Shown piece by piece: positions 8,807 to 17,201 of a DNA stretch of 64,000 bases. The notes under the pieces are model-generated. The model saw only the letters and a list, made by a program, of their open reading frames with translations, was not told the origin of the DNA and ran no database searches. The first letter of the stretch is position 1. Each line of letters starts with the position of its first letter. Made by a program: the position numbers and the translations under genes. This DNA comes from Bacillota bacterium (lineage in GTDB: Bacteria > Bacillota > Clostridia > Oscillospirales > Acutalibacteraceae): contig JAEWYE010000015.1 in NCBI GenBank assembly GCA_023458755.1, forward strand, positions 46,154-110,153, in the 5' to 3' direction.

Positions 8807-9979
8807 TTGAGATTAGCGAAACAGGCGGCTTTCTTGTTGATTCTTATTCTTGTTTTGCCGCTTTTTGCCTGCAGTTCGCAGAAAAAACCGGTTGGGGAAA
8901 GCAGCGAACCGACAGCTTCCTCTTCGCGGAGCAGCAGTTCACAAACAATCTCCGCACCAATCTCCTCCTGTTCCTTTTCAAGTATGGTGTCTTCCGCTGT
9001 TTCATCACAGCCGGAAAGCACTCTGAAGCCTTCACCCGGTTCCAGTCTGCCGTCGGTAAAGTCCTCTGCCGCAGTTTCTCAAAAGCCGAGTGTGTATTCC
9101 TCGCCGACAGCCGTTTCCGCCGCCGGCGGCTCCGGTACGGTGGATTGGGACAGGGGAGGCACTTATACGGGAACCATCCATATCAAAACACCGGAGGCTT
9201 CCGGCACCGCTGTGTATCAGCAGGGCGGCTCCTATATAGACGCGAGCAATACGTCCAGCGGTTATGTGATGATAAAGCAGAGCGGCAGTACCAAACGGCT
9301 CAAGGTGCAAATTTGTAAGGACGGCAGAACATATAACTATGATTTAAATAACAGCGGCAGTTTTGAAACGTATCCGCTGCAAATGGGCAGCGGGGGATAT
9401 ACGGTGCGCATCATGGAAAACGTTTCGGGTTATTCCTACATAGAATTGTTTTCAGTGGAAATCAGCGTAAGTTTAAGCAGCAGCTTATCGCCCTATTTGT
9501 ATCCGAATCAATTTGTGAGCTATACCGCTTCTTCCGGTGCGGTGCGCAAAGCATTCGGACTGTGCATGAATGCGCAGTCTGATTTGGATAAGGTTAAGTC
9601 CGTTTATAACTACATTATAAATAATATTTCTTATGACACCTACAAGGCTTCCACCGTAACCGGCGGTTATCTTCCGAATGTGGACAGCACCCTTTCATCC
9701 AAACGGGGTATTTGCTTTGACTATGCCGCGCTCATGGCGTGCATGCTGCGCTCGCAGGGCGTACCGACAAAGCTGGTGGTAGGCACTGTATCACCCCAAA
9801 ACGCAAACCACGCGTGGAATGAGGTTTACATTCAAAATTTGGGCTGGATTACGCTGAAAATACAGGTGACGTCTCTTGGCTGGAAACGTATGGATTCCAC
9901 GTTCGGCGCGGCACGAACTGCCACTATGGAAAATTTTATCGGCAACGGCAGCAATTACACTTCGCTTCGCATTTATTGA
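8807..9979 (+). CDS. transglutaminase-like lipoprotein
   Basis: A 390-residue exported protein. The signal peptide ends in a lipobox LFAC, so Cys22 should be lipidated. A Ser/Pro-rich linker runs to about residue 105, then a beta-rich domain to about 230. A transglutaminase-like domain covers about 255-365 with Cys303 (RGICFDYA), His335 (ANHAWNEVY) and Asp363 (MDSTFG) as catalytic triad. Such domains can act as cysteine proteases or crosslinking enzymes; which one applies here cannot be seen. The start is TTG after GGAAGGGG. It sits between the regulator and pilC-like gene, suggesting it processes or crosslinks the surface structure. Confidence 0.85.
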   Translation: MRLAKQAAFLLILILVLPLFACSSQKKPVGESSEPTASSSRSSSSQTISAPISSCSFSSMVSSAVSSQPESTLKPSPGSSLPSVKSSAAVSQKPSVYSSPTAVSAAGGSGTVDWDRGGTYTGTIHIKTPEASGTAVYQQGGSYIDASNTSSGYVMIKQSGSTKRLKVQICKDGRTYNYDLNNSGSFETYPLQMGSGGYTVRIMENVSGYSYIELFSVEISVSLSSSLSPYLYPNQFVSYTASSGAVRKAFGLCMNAQSDLDKVKSVYNYIINNISYDTYKASTVTGGYLPNVDSTLSSKRGICFDYAALMACMLRSQGVPTKLVVGTVSPQNANHAWNEVYIQNLGWITLKIQVTSLGWKRMDSTFGAARTATMENFIGNGSNYTSLRIY

Positions 9980-10025
9980 TTTTACAGGAATTCGCATATC
10001 CTATTTGACATGGAGGGTTATATAT

Positions 10026-11087
10026 ATGGCTCGTAAAAAAGCAGCCGGTTTTCAGCCGCTTTCGGCAAGTGATATCTCTCTGTTCTGTTCACAGACGGCG
10101 CTGATTTTAAAAGCCGCCATCCCCATGCAGGACGGCATTGCCGCCATTCAGGAGAATATCACAAGCGGCGAAGGAAAAAAACTGCTCAAGATGATCGAGG
10201 ACAGTATAGCGGAAGACGGTTCTCTTTCTAACGCTCTGGTAAAAACAGGCGCGTTCCCGTCCTATATGGTCAACATGGTGCGTATCGGGGAGAAATCCGG
10301 CAAACTGGATGATGTCATGGAGTCTCTCGCGCTTTACTATGACCGCGAGGATACGCTCCAAAAGCGCGTGAAAAGCGCCATTTTGTATCCCTTTATCCTG
10401 ATTCTGATGATGGCGGCGGTCATTGCGGTTTTGGTAATAAAAGTTCTGCCGGTTTTTCATCAGGTATTTCAGGATTTGGGCAGTGATGTTTCGGCATCTT
10501 CAGCCGCTGTTTTGAATATTGGGATTCATATCGGCCAATACGCGTTTCTTGTCATTCTGGTTTTAGCGGTGCTTATCTTGATTGGTATTGTTTTTGCCAA
10601 GACAAAAAAAGGTGCTGAAATGTTTTCCGACCTCTTAAGCAGCTTTGCCGTTACACGCGGACTGTCGGAAAAGGTTGCGGCGGCACGCTTTGCCTCGGTT
10701 ATGTCCATGCTGATTTCAAGCGGCTACGATACGTCCGAAGCACTCGAACTTGTGCCGAAGGTGATGAAAAATAAGGCGGTCATCCGCAAAATCGAAAACT
10801 GTAAGGCGAACATTCAAACAGGAGCCTCCTTTGCGCAGGCGGTCACCGAAGCCCATATGTTTCCGGGCATCTATTCCAGTATGATACATATCGGTGCCAA
10901 AACCGGAAATTTGGATACAGTCATGAAAAAGCTTGCGGGCCTATACGAAGAAGATGTGGACACCTCCATCGGGAACGCGGTTTCAGTCATAGAGCCTGTT
11001 ATGGTGGGTGTGCTTTCTGTTATCATCGGTTCCATTTTGCTTTCGGTCATGCTGCCGCTCATGGGCATTATGTCGTCGATTGGCTGA
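10026..11087 (+). CDS. PilC/GspF-family inner-membrane platform protein
   Basis: A 353-residue polytopic protein with two T2SSF domains (about residues 17-140 and 220-345) and about three membrane spans (near 120-145, 172-193 and 320-345). Family hallmarks include MVRIGEKSGKLDDVM in the first domain and MIHIGAKTGNLDTVM at the same place in the second. In type IV pili and type II secretion this protein links the motor ATPase to the pseudopilus. I use the ATG at 10026 after ATGGAGGG; 50 extra in-frame codons upstream overlap the transglutaminase gene and have no ribosome site. Confidence 0.92.
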   Translation: MARKKAAGFQPLSASDISLFCSQTALILKAAIPMQDGIAAIQENITSGEGKKLLKMIEDSIAEDGSLSNALVKTGAFPSYMVNMVRIGEKSGKLDDVMESLALYYDREDTLQKRVKSAILYPFILILMMAAVIAVLVIKVLPVFHQVFQDLGSDVSASSAAVLNIGIHIGQYAFLVILVLAVLILIGIVFAKTKKGAEMFSDLLSSFAVTRGLSEKVAAARFASVMSMLISSGYDTSEALELVPKVMKNKAVIRKIENCKANIQTGASFAQAVTEAHMFPGIYSSMIHIGAKTGNLDTVMKKLAGLYEEDVDTSIGNAVSVIEPVMVGVLSVIIGSILLSVMLPLMGIMSSIG

Positions 11088-11119
11088 ATCTGTTTATGGG
11101 TACGGAAGGTGAGAATGGG

Positions 11120-11452
11120 ATGAAACTATTTGAGCAAAACAAGAAGTTTTCTTATCGGAATCTGTTCCTTTCGGTTTTGCTTTTCGCTGTGCTTCTCGGT
11201 GCGTCCTTTGTGGGGGTTGACAATGCTTCCAGACGCAACGCCGCGGAACAGCTCAGCGTCACACAGCAATCGGTGCAAAAGGCAATTGTAAACTGTTATG
11301 CCATCGAGGGAACCTATCCGCCGGATATACCGTACTTAGAGGAGCATTACGGACTTGCCATTGACCACAGCAAATATGTGGTCAATTATCAAATACTGGG
11401 TTCCAATGTTATGCCCTACGCGGAAGTAGTCATAAAAGGAAACGAGTTATAA
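11120..11452 (+). CDS. small pseudopilin-like membrane protein
   Basis: A 110-residue protein with one N-terminal membrane span (about residues 14-36), a helical stretch with regular Gln/Ala residues and a short globular end. Size, topology and the motif of a helix followed by NCYAIEGTYPPDIPYLEEHYG (the kind seen in pseudopilin C-domains) suggest a minor pilin-like component. The classic Gly-Phe-Thr-Leu-x-Glu prepilin signal is not present. The ATG at 11120 follows AAGGTGAG; an ATG 24 bases upstream is possible. Confidence 0.6.
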   Translation: MKLFEQNKKFSYRNLFLSVLLFAVLLGASFVGVDNASRRNAAEQLSVTQQSVQKAIVNCYAIEGTYPPDIPYLEEHYGLAIDHSKYVVNYQILGSNVMPYAEVVIKGNEL

Positions 11453-11494
11453 CGGAATATTTCAAGGGATTGTTCAGCGGGAGGTGTACGCGGT

Positions 11495-11971
11495 TTGGGA
11501 GTAAAACGAATTGAGTTCTTTGACACACTGTTTCTTCTTATCCTGTTCTGTCTGTTTACGGTGCTGTCCCTGTTTGTCATTTTAATCGGAGCGCATGCCT
11601 ACAGCGGCGTTGTGCAGGATATGGACGGCAACAATCAAATGCGCGCGTCCCTTTCCTATGTCGCAAACAAAATTCGGGCGGGCGATGAGTCCGGTGCTGT
11701 TCGCATTGAAAACATAAACGGTCAGAAGGTATTGATCATTTGCGCCGATTATGATAAATCCGAATACAAAACCTATATTTATTACTACAATGGCAGTATT
11801 TATGAAGAGTTCCGTAAGGCGGAGCAAGCGTTTCAGCTTGGCAAGGGAGATAAAATTTCCACCGCCAAGGCGTTTTCCGTCGAAAAAATCGCGGATAACA
11901 GCCTGAAACTCACCGCGACCGATGATAAAAACAGGCAGCTTGCTCTTCAGGTTTGCCTGCGGAGCAGTTGA
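11495..11971 (+). CDS. DUF4860-like single-span protein
   Basis: A 158-residue protein with an N-terminal membrane helix (about 9-35) and an extracytoplasmic beta-rich domain containing SLSYVANKIRAGDESG and YKTYIYYYNGSIYEEF. This resembles the DUF4860 family that occurs in clostridial pilin-like clusters; its role is unknown. A TTG start lies eight bases after GGAGGTG. It follows the previous gene by 42 bases and runs straight into the next. Confidence 0.65.
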   Translation: MGVKRIEFFDTLFLLILFCLFTVLSLFVILIGAHAYSGVVQDMDGNNQMRASLSYVANKIRAGDESGAVRIENINGQKVLIICADYDKSEYKTYIYYYNGSIYEEFRKAEQAFQLGKGDKISTAKAFSVEKIADNSLKLTATDDKNRQLALQVCLRSS

Positions 11972-11994
11972 TACCGAAAGGCGGCAAGAATCCA

Positions 11995-12450
11995 ATGAAG
12001 CAAGTTTCAAAAGCAAACCCGTTTTTTGTGGAAATAATTTTTGTGATTCTGTTCTTTGCGGTTTCGGTTGCGGTAACGCTCCAGCTTTTTGCCGCCGCGC
12101 ACGGCAAAGCGCAGCAGAGCAAGGAACTGAACGCCGCTGTAATGCAAGCGCAGACCGTGGCAGAAAGCCTTTCCGGCATTACAAATTCAGAACAGCTTTC
12201 CCTGCTTTTACCCGGCAGTGTAAAAACAAACGGAGAAAACGGTGAAGTGCAGTACATCCTTTCGTATGATAAGGACTGGAACGCAACCACCCAGCCGGCA
12301 AGCTACCAAATGAAGATTGTTCTGAAAAAGGCGCAGGAAAAAAACGGAACGAATTTGCAGGCGGAAATCACGGTCGGGAAAATGACCGGAAAAGACACAG
12401 CGCAGAAAAATATCTATTCCTTAACCGCCGAACACTATGTGGCAAAATAG
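11995..12450 (+). CDS. pilin-like type II secretion protein
   Basis: A 151-residue single-span protein. A Glu follows the short basic leader just inside the hydrophobic segment (ANPFFVEIIFVILFF), reminiscent of the Glu5 of type IV pilins, although no Gly precedes it. The rest is helical and then beta-rich. The ATG at 11995 follows AAAGGCGG; 14 in-frame codons upstream overlap the preceding gene and are unlikely to be used. It belongs to the same run of small surface proteins. Confidence 0.6.
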   Translation: MKQVSKANPFFVEIIFVILFFAVSVAVTLQLFAAAHGKAQQSKELNAAVMQAQTVAESLSGITNSEQLSLLLPGSVKTNGENGEVQYILSYDKDWNATTQPASYQMKIVLKKAQEKNGTNLQAEITVGKMTGKDTAQKNIYSLTAEHYVAK

Positions 12451-12482
12451 AAGAATATCCGAAAAGGGGGACTGCCGCAGTC

Positions 12483-13100
12483 ATGAAAAATAAAAGTGAA
12501 TTTCATCTTAGCGTCGGCACCTCCTCAATTCTGATGATTTTTGTTGTTTTGTGCCTGACCACCTTTGGCGTTTTGTCCTTTGTCACCGCAAACGCGGATT
12601 ACAAGCTCAGCCGAAAAAACGCCGATGCCGTCTTCGCGTATTATCAGTCGGACAGCAAAGCGGATGAATTGCTGAAAATGATTGACAGCCGACTCCTGCT
12701 TGCGCGGGAGAGTGCCAAATACTGTGAAACGAATACGGATATCAGCAAAATTCCGCATGCGGAGCAATATCGGCAGAACAGGGACTTCCGTCAGGTCACG
12801 GCGCTTATGCAGACCGGTAAACCCTCCGACCAAAAGGCGGCTCAAGCGTATCGCTGGTTTGTCTATTTTTTGCTTTCCGGACAGAATACCGTTTCCATGG
12901 AAAAACCGGATTCTGCCGCCGTAAACTCCCCCCTGCAGGTGAGCTTTGCAGTGCCTGTGAGCGGTTCCCAGCGGTTGGAAGTAACGGCAGCAATCAACCC
13001 GTTTGGCAGCACCCCGCGCTATAAAATAATCAGTCATAAACTCACCAGCACGCTGGCGGCGGGTGAGGACACGCACATTCAGGTGTGGAACGGAGAATAA
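12483..13100 (+). CDS. single-span protein of the pilus-like locus
   Basis: A 205-residue protein that I do not recognise. It has an N-terminal membrane helix (about 14-36) and a soluble extracytoplasmic part with a helical first half and a beta-rich second half. AAGGGGG lies before the ATG. The gene ends four bases before the PilT ATG, so translation of the two is probably coupled. The conserved place next to pilT suggests a structural or assembly role. Confidence 0.6.
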   Translation: MKNKSEFHLSVGTSSILMIFVVLCLTTFGVLSFVTANADYKLSRKNADAVFAYYQSDSKADELLKMIDSRLLLARESAKYCETNTDISKIPHAEQYRQNRDFRQVTALMQTGKPSDQKAAQAYRWFVYFLLSGQNTVSMEKPDSAAVNSPLQVSFAVPVSGSQRLEVTAAINPFGSTPRYKIISHKLTSTLAAGEDTHIQVWNGE

Positions 13101-13104
13101 TACT

Positions 13105-14163
13105 ATGATGATTGAAGAAATTTTAAGTCAGGCAGTCAACAGGGGAGTGTCCGATATCTTCCTGATTTCCGGCTGCCCGCTTTCCTATAAAATCAACGAC
13201 TGCATTGTTCCGGTCGACGAAATTCGGCTTTGTCCGGCTGATACCCACCGGTATATCGAGCAGATTTACGCGCTCAGCAGCAATCGCAAGATTGGGCCGC
13301 TGCTGGCGACAGGCGATGATGATTTTTCATTTTCTATCGAAGGTTTGGGGCGTTTTCGCTGCAATACGTATATGCAGCGGAATTCTTTAGCCGCCGTTTT
13401 GCGGGTAGTCGCGTTTTCCCTACCGACACCCGAAGAGTACCATATCCCGAATGTGGTTATGGATTTGTGCCGAAAAAAGAAAGGACTTGTGCTGATTACC
13501 GGTTCCGCGGGCAGCGGCAAATCAACAACACTCGCGTGCATGATCGACAAAATCAACCATACGCGCAACAGCCATGTCATCACCATTGAAGACCCAATTG
13601 AATTTTTGCATAAGCATGACAAAAGTATTGTAAGTCAGCGCGAGGTTTCACACGATACCGCAGGGTATGTGCAGGCTTTGCGAGCGGCTTTGCGTCAGGC
13701 GCCGGATGTTATTCTGCTGGGTGAAATGCGCGATTATGAAACGATGGCAACCGCTATGACCGCGGCGGAAACTGGGCAGTTAGTGCTTTCCACCCTGCAT
13801 ACCATTGGCGCGGCAAACACCATTGACCGTATCATTGACGTATTTCCGCCCAATCAGCAGCAGCAAATACGCGTTCAGCTTTCCATGGTATTGCAGGCGG
13901 TTGTTTCGCAGCAGCTTGTTCCGTGCAAAGACGGTAAACTAATGCCCGCGTTTGAAATCATGCTTGTGAACAGCGCTATACGCAACATGATCCGCGAATC
14001 CAAGGTGCACCAAATCGACAACGCCATATACTCGGGTGCGGGCGAGGGCATGGTGCTGATGGACAACGACCTTCTGCGCTTGTATCAGCAGGGCTTTATC
14101 ACCAAAGAAAACGCGCTGATTTACTCCGCAAATCCGGATTCCTTGAATAAAAAGCTGGTTTAA
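13105..14163 (+). CDS. pilT: PilT-type twitching motility ATPase
   Basis: A cytosolic hexameric secretion ATPase of 352 residues that normally drives pilus retraction. All motor boxes are present: Walker A GSAGSGKS at 133-140, Asp box ITIEDPIEF at 159-167, Walker B DVILLGEMRD at 201-210 and His box STLHT at 229-233. Length and the MRD motif fit PilT rather than PilB. The ATG at 13105 avoids a 14-codon extension into the previous gene. It is the last gene of the locus and the only motor ATPase in it. Confidence 0.92.
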   Translation: MMIEEILSQAVNRGVSDIFLISGCPLSYKINDCIVPVDEIRLCPADTHRYIEQIYALSSNRKIGPLLATGDDDFSFSIEGLGRFRCNTYMQRNSLAAVLRVVAFSLPTPEEYHIPNVVMDLCRKKKGLVLITGSAGSGKSTTLACMIDKINHTRNSHVITIEDPIEFLHKHDKSIVSQREVSHDTAGYVQALRAALRQAPDVILLGEMRDYETMATAMTAAETGQLVLSTLHTIGAANTIDRIIDVFPPNQQQQIRVQLSMVLQAVVSQQLVPCKDGKLMPAFEIMLVNSAIRNMIRESKVHQIDNAIYSGAGEGMVLMDNDLLRLYQQGFITKENALIYSANPDSLNKKLV

Positions 14164-14179
14164 AAAAGATAAGTGTTCG

Positions 14180-14210
14180 GCGGCAGAGGGGAAACTCTCT
14201 GCCGCTTTTC
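14180..14210 (+). terminator. terminator after pilT
   Basis: GCGGCAGAG and CTCTGCCGC pair around an 8-base loop and are followed by TTTTC, closing the pilus-like operon. Confidence 0.75.
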
Positions 14211-14268
14211 GAATATTTATCGATAAATTCAGCAACACTAAAGCTACGAAATGTAGAGGTGACGAATT

Positions 14269-15714
14269 ATGGAATCCATATGGAACGCAACTTGTAAACT
14301 GCCCAAAACAGAACCGCTTTCCACCGGCTGCACCGCAGATGTCGCGGTGATCGGCGCGGGAATGGCTGGCCTGTTAACCGCTTATATGCTGCAAAAGCGC
14401 GGGGTGGATGTTATCGTAATAGAAGGCGCGGAAATTGCATGCGGCATGACGAAAAATACCACCGCGAAAATAACCTCCCAGCACGCTCTGATTTATGACA
14501 GGCTGATTACGCAGATGGGCGAGGAGTTGGCTCAACAATATGCTTCGGCAAATCAGCACGCAGTTTCGCAGTATCGCGAATTAATTCAGCAGAACCATAT
14601 CGACTGTCATTTTGAAGAAATGCCTGCCTATGTGTATTCTTTGGATGAAACCGATAAACTCAAATCAGAAGTAAAAGCCGCCAATCGTCTTGGAATTGAG
14701 GCGGAATTCGTTCAGAATACCACTCTGCCCTTCGCGGCAAGGGTGCGAGGCGCAGTCAAATTTCCCATGCAGGCACAGTTTCATCCCCTTGAATTTATTC
14801 GTTTTCTGGCCGGAGAACTGCGCATTTACGAACACACCATGGCAACAAAGGTGGAAGAAAACACGGTTTTCACCCCTTGCGGGAACATCACGGCAAAGAA
14901 TATTGTGGTAGCCACGCATTTTCCGTTTATCAACGCGCCCGGCTATTATTTTGCGCGTATGCATCAGGAACGTTCCTATGTGATTGCTTTGGAAAATGCG
15001 GCAAAGCTCGACGGCATGTATATTGACGCGGACAATCAGGGCTATTCCTTCCGCAATTATGAAAACCTGCTGCTTCTCGGCGGGGGCGGGCACAGAACGG
15101 GAAAGAACAAATCAGGCGGCAGTTACGCCCAACTGCGCGAAGCCGCGAAGGAGTTTTATCCCGACCGCACCGAAAAATATCATTGGTCGGCACAGGACTG
15201 CATTCCAATGGACGGCGTGCCGTATATTGGGCATTATTCCTCGGAAACCCCCAATCTTTTTGTGGCGACCGGCTTTCAAAAATGGGGCATGTCAAGCTCT
15301 ATGGCGGCGGCTGAAATTTTAAGCGACCTGATTACGGAGCAGAACAACAAAAACGCGGAAGTCTTTTCGCCCCAGCGCTTTCATTTGTCCGCTTCGGTGG
15401 AAACCTTGCTGCAAGACAGCGGACAGGCGGTCACTGGTCTGCTGAAAGGCGCGTTCAAAATCCCGTCGAAGCATTTAGAGGGCGTGAAACCCGGTCACAG
15501 CGGCGTAGTGGAGTATCAGGGTGAACGCGTCGGTGTTTATAAAGATGAGCAGGGCGAAGTGTTTATTGTTTCCAACAAATGTTCACATTTGGGGTGTGAA
15601 CTTACTTGGAACGCGGACGAATTAACGTGGGACTGCCCCTGCCACGGCTCACGGTTTGATTACAAAGGCAATCTCATCAACAATCCCGCCATGCACGGAA
15701 TTAGTGACAAGTGA
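14269..15714 (+). CDS. FAD-dependent oxidoreductase with Rieske domain
   Basis: A 481-residue cytosolic redox protein. A DAO-type FAD domain opens with the dinucleotide motif VIGAGMAGLLTAY at about 27-39. The C-terminal Rieske domain (about 400-478) binds a 2Fe-2S cluster through Cys438, His440, Cys456 and His459 (CSHLGC and CPCHGS), with Cys443 and Cys458 placed for a disulfide. This fusion is common in clostridia, but its substrate is not known. It stands alone between two terminators, with a strong in-frame ATG. Confidence 0.9.
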   Translation: MESIWNATCKLPKTEPLSTGCTADVAVIGAGMAGLLTAYMLQKRGVDVIVIEGAEIACGMTKNTTAKITSQHALIYDRLITQMGEELAQQYASANQHAVSQYRELIQQNHIDCHFEEMPAYVYSLDETDKLKSEVKAANRLGIEAEFVQNTTLPFAARVRGAVKFPMQAQFHPLEFIRFLAGELRIYEHTMATKVEENTVFTPCGNITAKNIVVATHFPFINAPGYYFARMHQERSYVIALENAAKLDGMYIDADNQGYSFRNYENLLLLGGGGHRTGKNKSGGSYAQLREAAKEFYPDRTEKYHWSAQDCIPMDGVPYIGHYSSETPNLFVATGFQKWGMSSSMAAAEILSDLITEQNNKNAEVFSPQRFHLSASVETLLQDSGQAVTGLLKGAFKIPSKHLEGVKPGHSGVVEYQGERVGVYKDEQGEVFIVSNKCSHLGCELTWNADELTWDCPCHGSRFDYKGNLINNPAMHGISDK

Positions 15715-15737
15715 ATATTTTTCACACTTGAAGATAA

Positions 15738-15776
15738 AAACGTCAGCCCATTGCAATTTGCTTTGGGCTGACGGGA
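15738..15776 (-). terminator. terminator between convergent genes
   Basis: CGTCAGCCCA and TGGGCTGACG form a 10-base stem. On the minus strand it is followed by TTTTT, so it mainly serves the gene at 15800; it may also stop the oxidoreductase transcript. Confidence 0.75.
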
Positions 15777-15799
15777 TTACTGGATAATTTTTTTGATTT

Positions 15800-16432
15800 T
15801 TATGATAATACATCAATGGTTGATAAATATTTACGTAACTCTGATATTATTTTATCTCTTTTATTTGAAATAGTATTTGTACGTTCCCAACATTTTTTAT
15901 AGTCTTCGCGCATTTCGGTTCTATTTTCTTTATAGTCAGGTTCCAATACAAAAACAGCATAATCATCAATTTGTTTGCAACAGTCATCTCTCAGTTCTGA
16001 AAATAAATTATATATGTCTTCAGAAATAAAAGGGGCGTTTGCTTTAATGGATCGATTTGCTTCATTATATGCTTGAACAGCCTTTGTATATCTTTCGTTA
16101 AAAAACTTCATACGTTCTTCTTCAGATGGCGGTACTCTATCCACTATTGGAAATAAAACATTGTTGGCAAAAGTCATATCAAGAACTTTTTCTGATAGCT
16201 CTTGATAAATTGTAAACTCTTTATCAAAGCGTGATTTACTAATATAGTTCTTCTTTTCTAATTGGTTTTTGTATTCCTCAAAATCTTTATTAATTTTCAA
16301 CTCATATTTTTTTGAGAGTTGGTCAGCAATTATATTTGATGAAAATTTGACCAAGAAGCAAATAATTACACCTATGCCACCAACACTGCTAAGTAAAGTT
16401 AGAACTATTTTCCAGACATCATTCCAACCCAT
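15800..16432 (-). CDS. unrecognised membrane-anchored coiled-coil protein
   Basis: A 210-residue protein that I do not recognise. Residues about 9-28 form one membrane span and the rest is charged and helical, with a likely coiled coil at about 40-75 (KINKDFEEYKNQLEKKNYISKSR region). Codon use is clearly more AT-rich than in the flanking genes, which suggests recent acquisition. It is on the minus strand beside a second AT-rich membrane gene and a pair of GC-rich inverted repeats. Similar anchored coiled-coil proteins occur in accessory islands; no function can be assigned. Confidence 0.6.
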   Translation of the reverse strand: MGWNDVWKIVLTLLSSVGGIGVIICFLVKFSSNIIADQLSKKYELKINKDFEEYKNQLEKKNYISKSRFDKEFTIYQELSEKVLDMTFANNVLFPIVDRVPPSEEERMKFFNERYTKAVQAYNEANRSIKANAPFISEDIYNLFSELRDDCCKQIDDYAVFVLEPDYKENRTEMREDYKKCWERTNTISNKRDKIISELRKYLSTIDVLS

Positions 16433-16493
16433 TTTATCCTCTCCAATATTGCGTTGTTTTTCTTTTTTAAACTTATTCGATTCATCTATCGTC

Positions 16494-16576
16494 CTTTTTA
16501 ACTATTGCGCGCTCCCGCGCGCTAATCAGGGGGTGGGGGCGGCTTCGCCGCCCCTTTACGCTCCGCTTGGGCGAAA
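16494..16576. repeat. GC-rich repeat, left copy of an inverted pair
   Basis: Two hairpins in one unit: GCGCG(CTCC)CGCGC, then GGGGCGGC/GCCGCCCC with a 3-base loop, followed by TTTACGCTCCGCTTGGGCG. The module is nearly the reverse complement of 17065-17142, in an otherwise AT-rich stretch. Confidence 0.75.
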
Positions 16577-16609
16577 GGTTTTCTTACTAAATAAAATCAT
16601 TGCAAACTA

Positions 16610-16972
16610 TTAATGATATATCATTATTACTTCTTTGCGGTGGTCAGTGTATCCACAAGCGTCAATTAAATGCACTGAATCTATTATTTTTTTAGCGCTT
16701 TTTAATTCTTTAATATCCTTTTCTATGTCGTTTAAAAGATTTATATCGCCAACCCTTGATGGAATTCTTTTGATTTCGGTAGATCTGCGACCCTCTATGC
16801 TTTTGTTAATCATGTTTAATATAGTTAATGCTAAAGAGATTGCAGAAATTGTTATAGCTAAGAAATTAAGATTGAGATTATAAACTGCAAAAAAAATTAT
16901 TGATAAAGCTAAAACGATTATTAAAAGTATTTGTACAATATTTAATACCCCAATATTATATATTTTCTTCAT
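16610..16972 (-). CDS. unrecognised small two-span membrane protein
   Basis: A 120-residue protein with two adjacent membrane spans (about 8-28 and 33-55) and a charged cytoplasmic tail. No family is recognised. The ATG at 16972 follows AAGGCGGTG. A longer reading frame continues to 17155, but its extra residues are encoded by the GC-rich repeat and are not credible. The gene is AT-rich and lies exactly between the two inverted repeat copies. Confidence 0.5.
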   Translation of the reverse strand: MKKIYNIGVLNIVQILLIIVLALSIIFFAVYNLNLNFLAITISAISLALTILNMINKSIEGRRSTEIKRIPSRVGDINLLNDIEKDIKELKSAKKIIDSVHLIDACGYTDHRKEVIMIYH

Positions 16973-17064
16973 ATGTTGCACCGCCTTTATGCTCCTCATT
17001 ATATCCCTGTATCTTCCAATTTTCAACAAGAAATATTTCAGAACAGCAATATTTTTACACACTC

Positions 17065-17142
17065 CCTCGCCCTCGCGGAGCGAAAGGGCAGCTTTGCCGC
17101 CCAACTCCACACCCGGCGCGCGGGAGCGCGCAACAGTAAAAA
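17065..17142. repeat. GC-rich repeat, right copy of an inverted pair
   Basis: Reverse-complement counterpart of 16494-16576. The shared core on the minus strand is TTGCGCGCTCCCGCGCGC, then a GGGCGGC/GCTGCCC hairpin and CTTTCGCTCCGC. Stem changes keep pairing, which argues for selection on structure or a shared mobile origin. Confidence 0.7.
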
Positions 17143-17178
17143 CCCGGCAGCCCAACGAAAAACGTCGGACTGCCGGTT
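17141..17178 (-). terminator. terminator of the large repeat protein gene
   Basis: On the minus strand AACCGGCAGTCCGACG pairs with CGTTGGGCTGCCGGGTT and is followed by TTTTAC. It shares the CGGCAG core with several other terminators in the window. Confidence 0.75.
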
Positions 17179-17201
17179 ATCATTTATTGACCTGTGTCAG
17201 G

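Noticed and set aside
16973..17155. N-terminal extension of the small membrane protein
   Set aside because: Encoded by the GC-rich repeat; a good ribosome site precedes the ATG at 16972.
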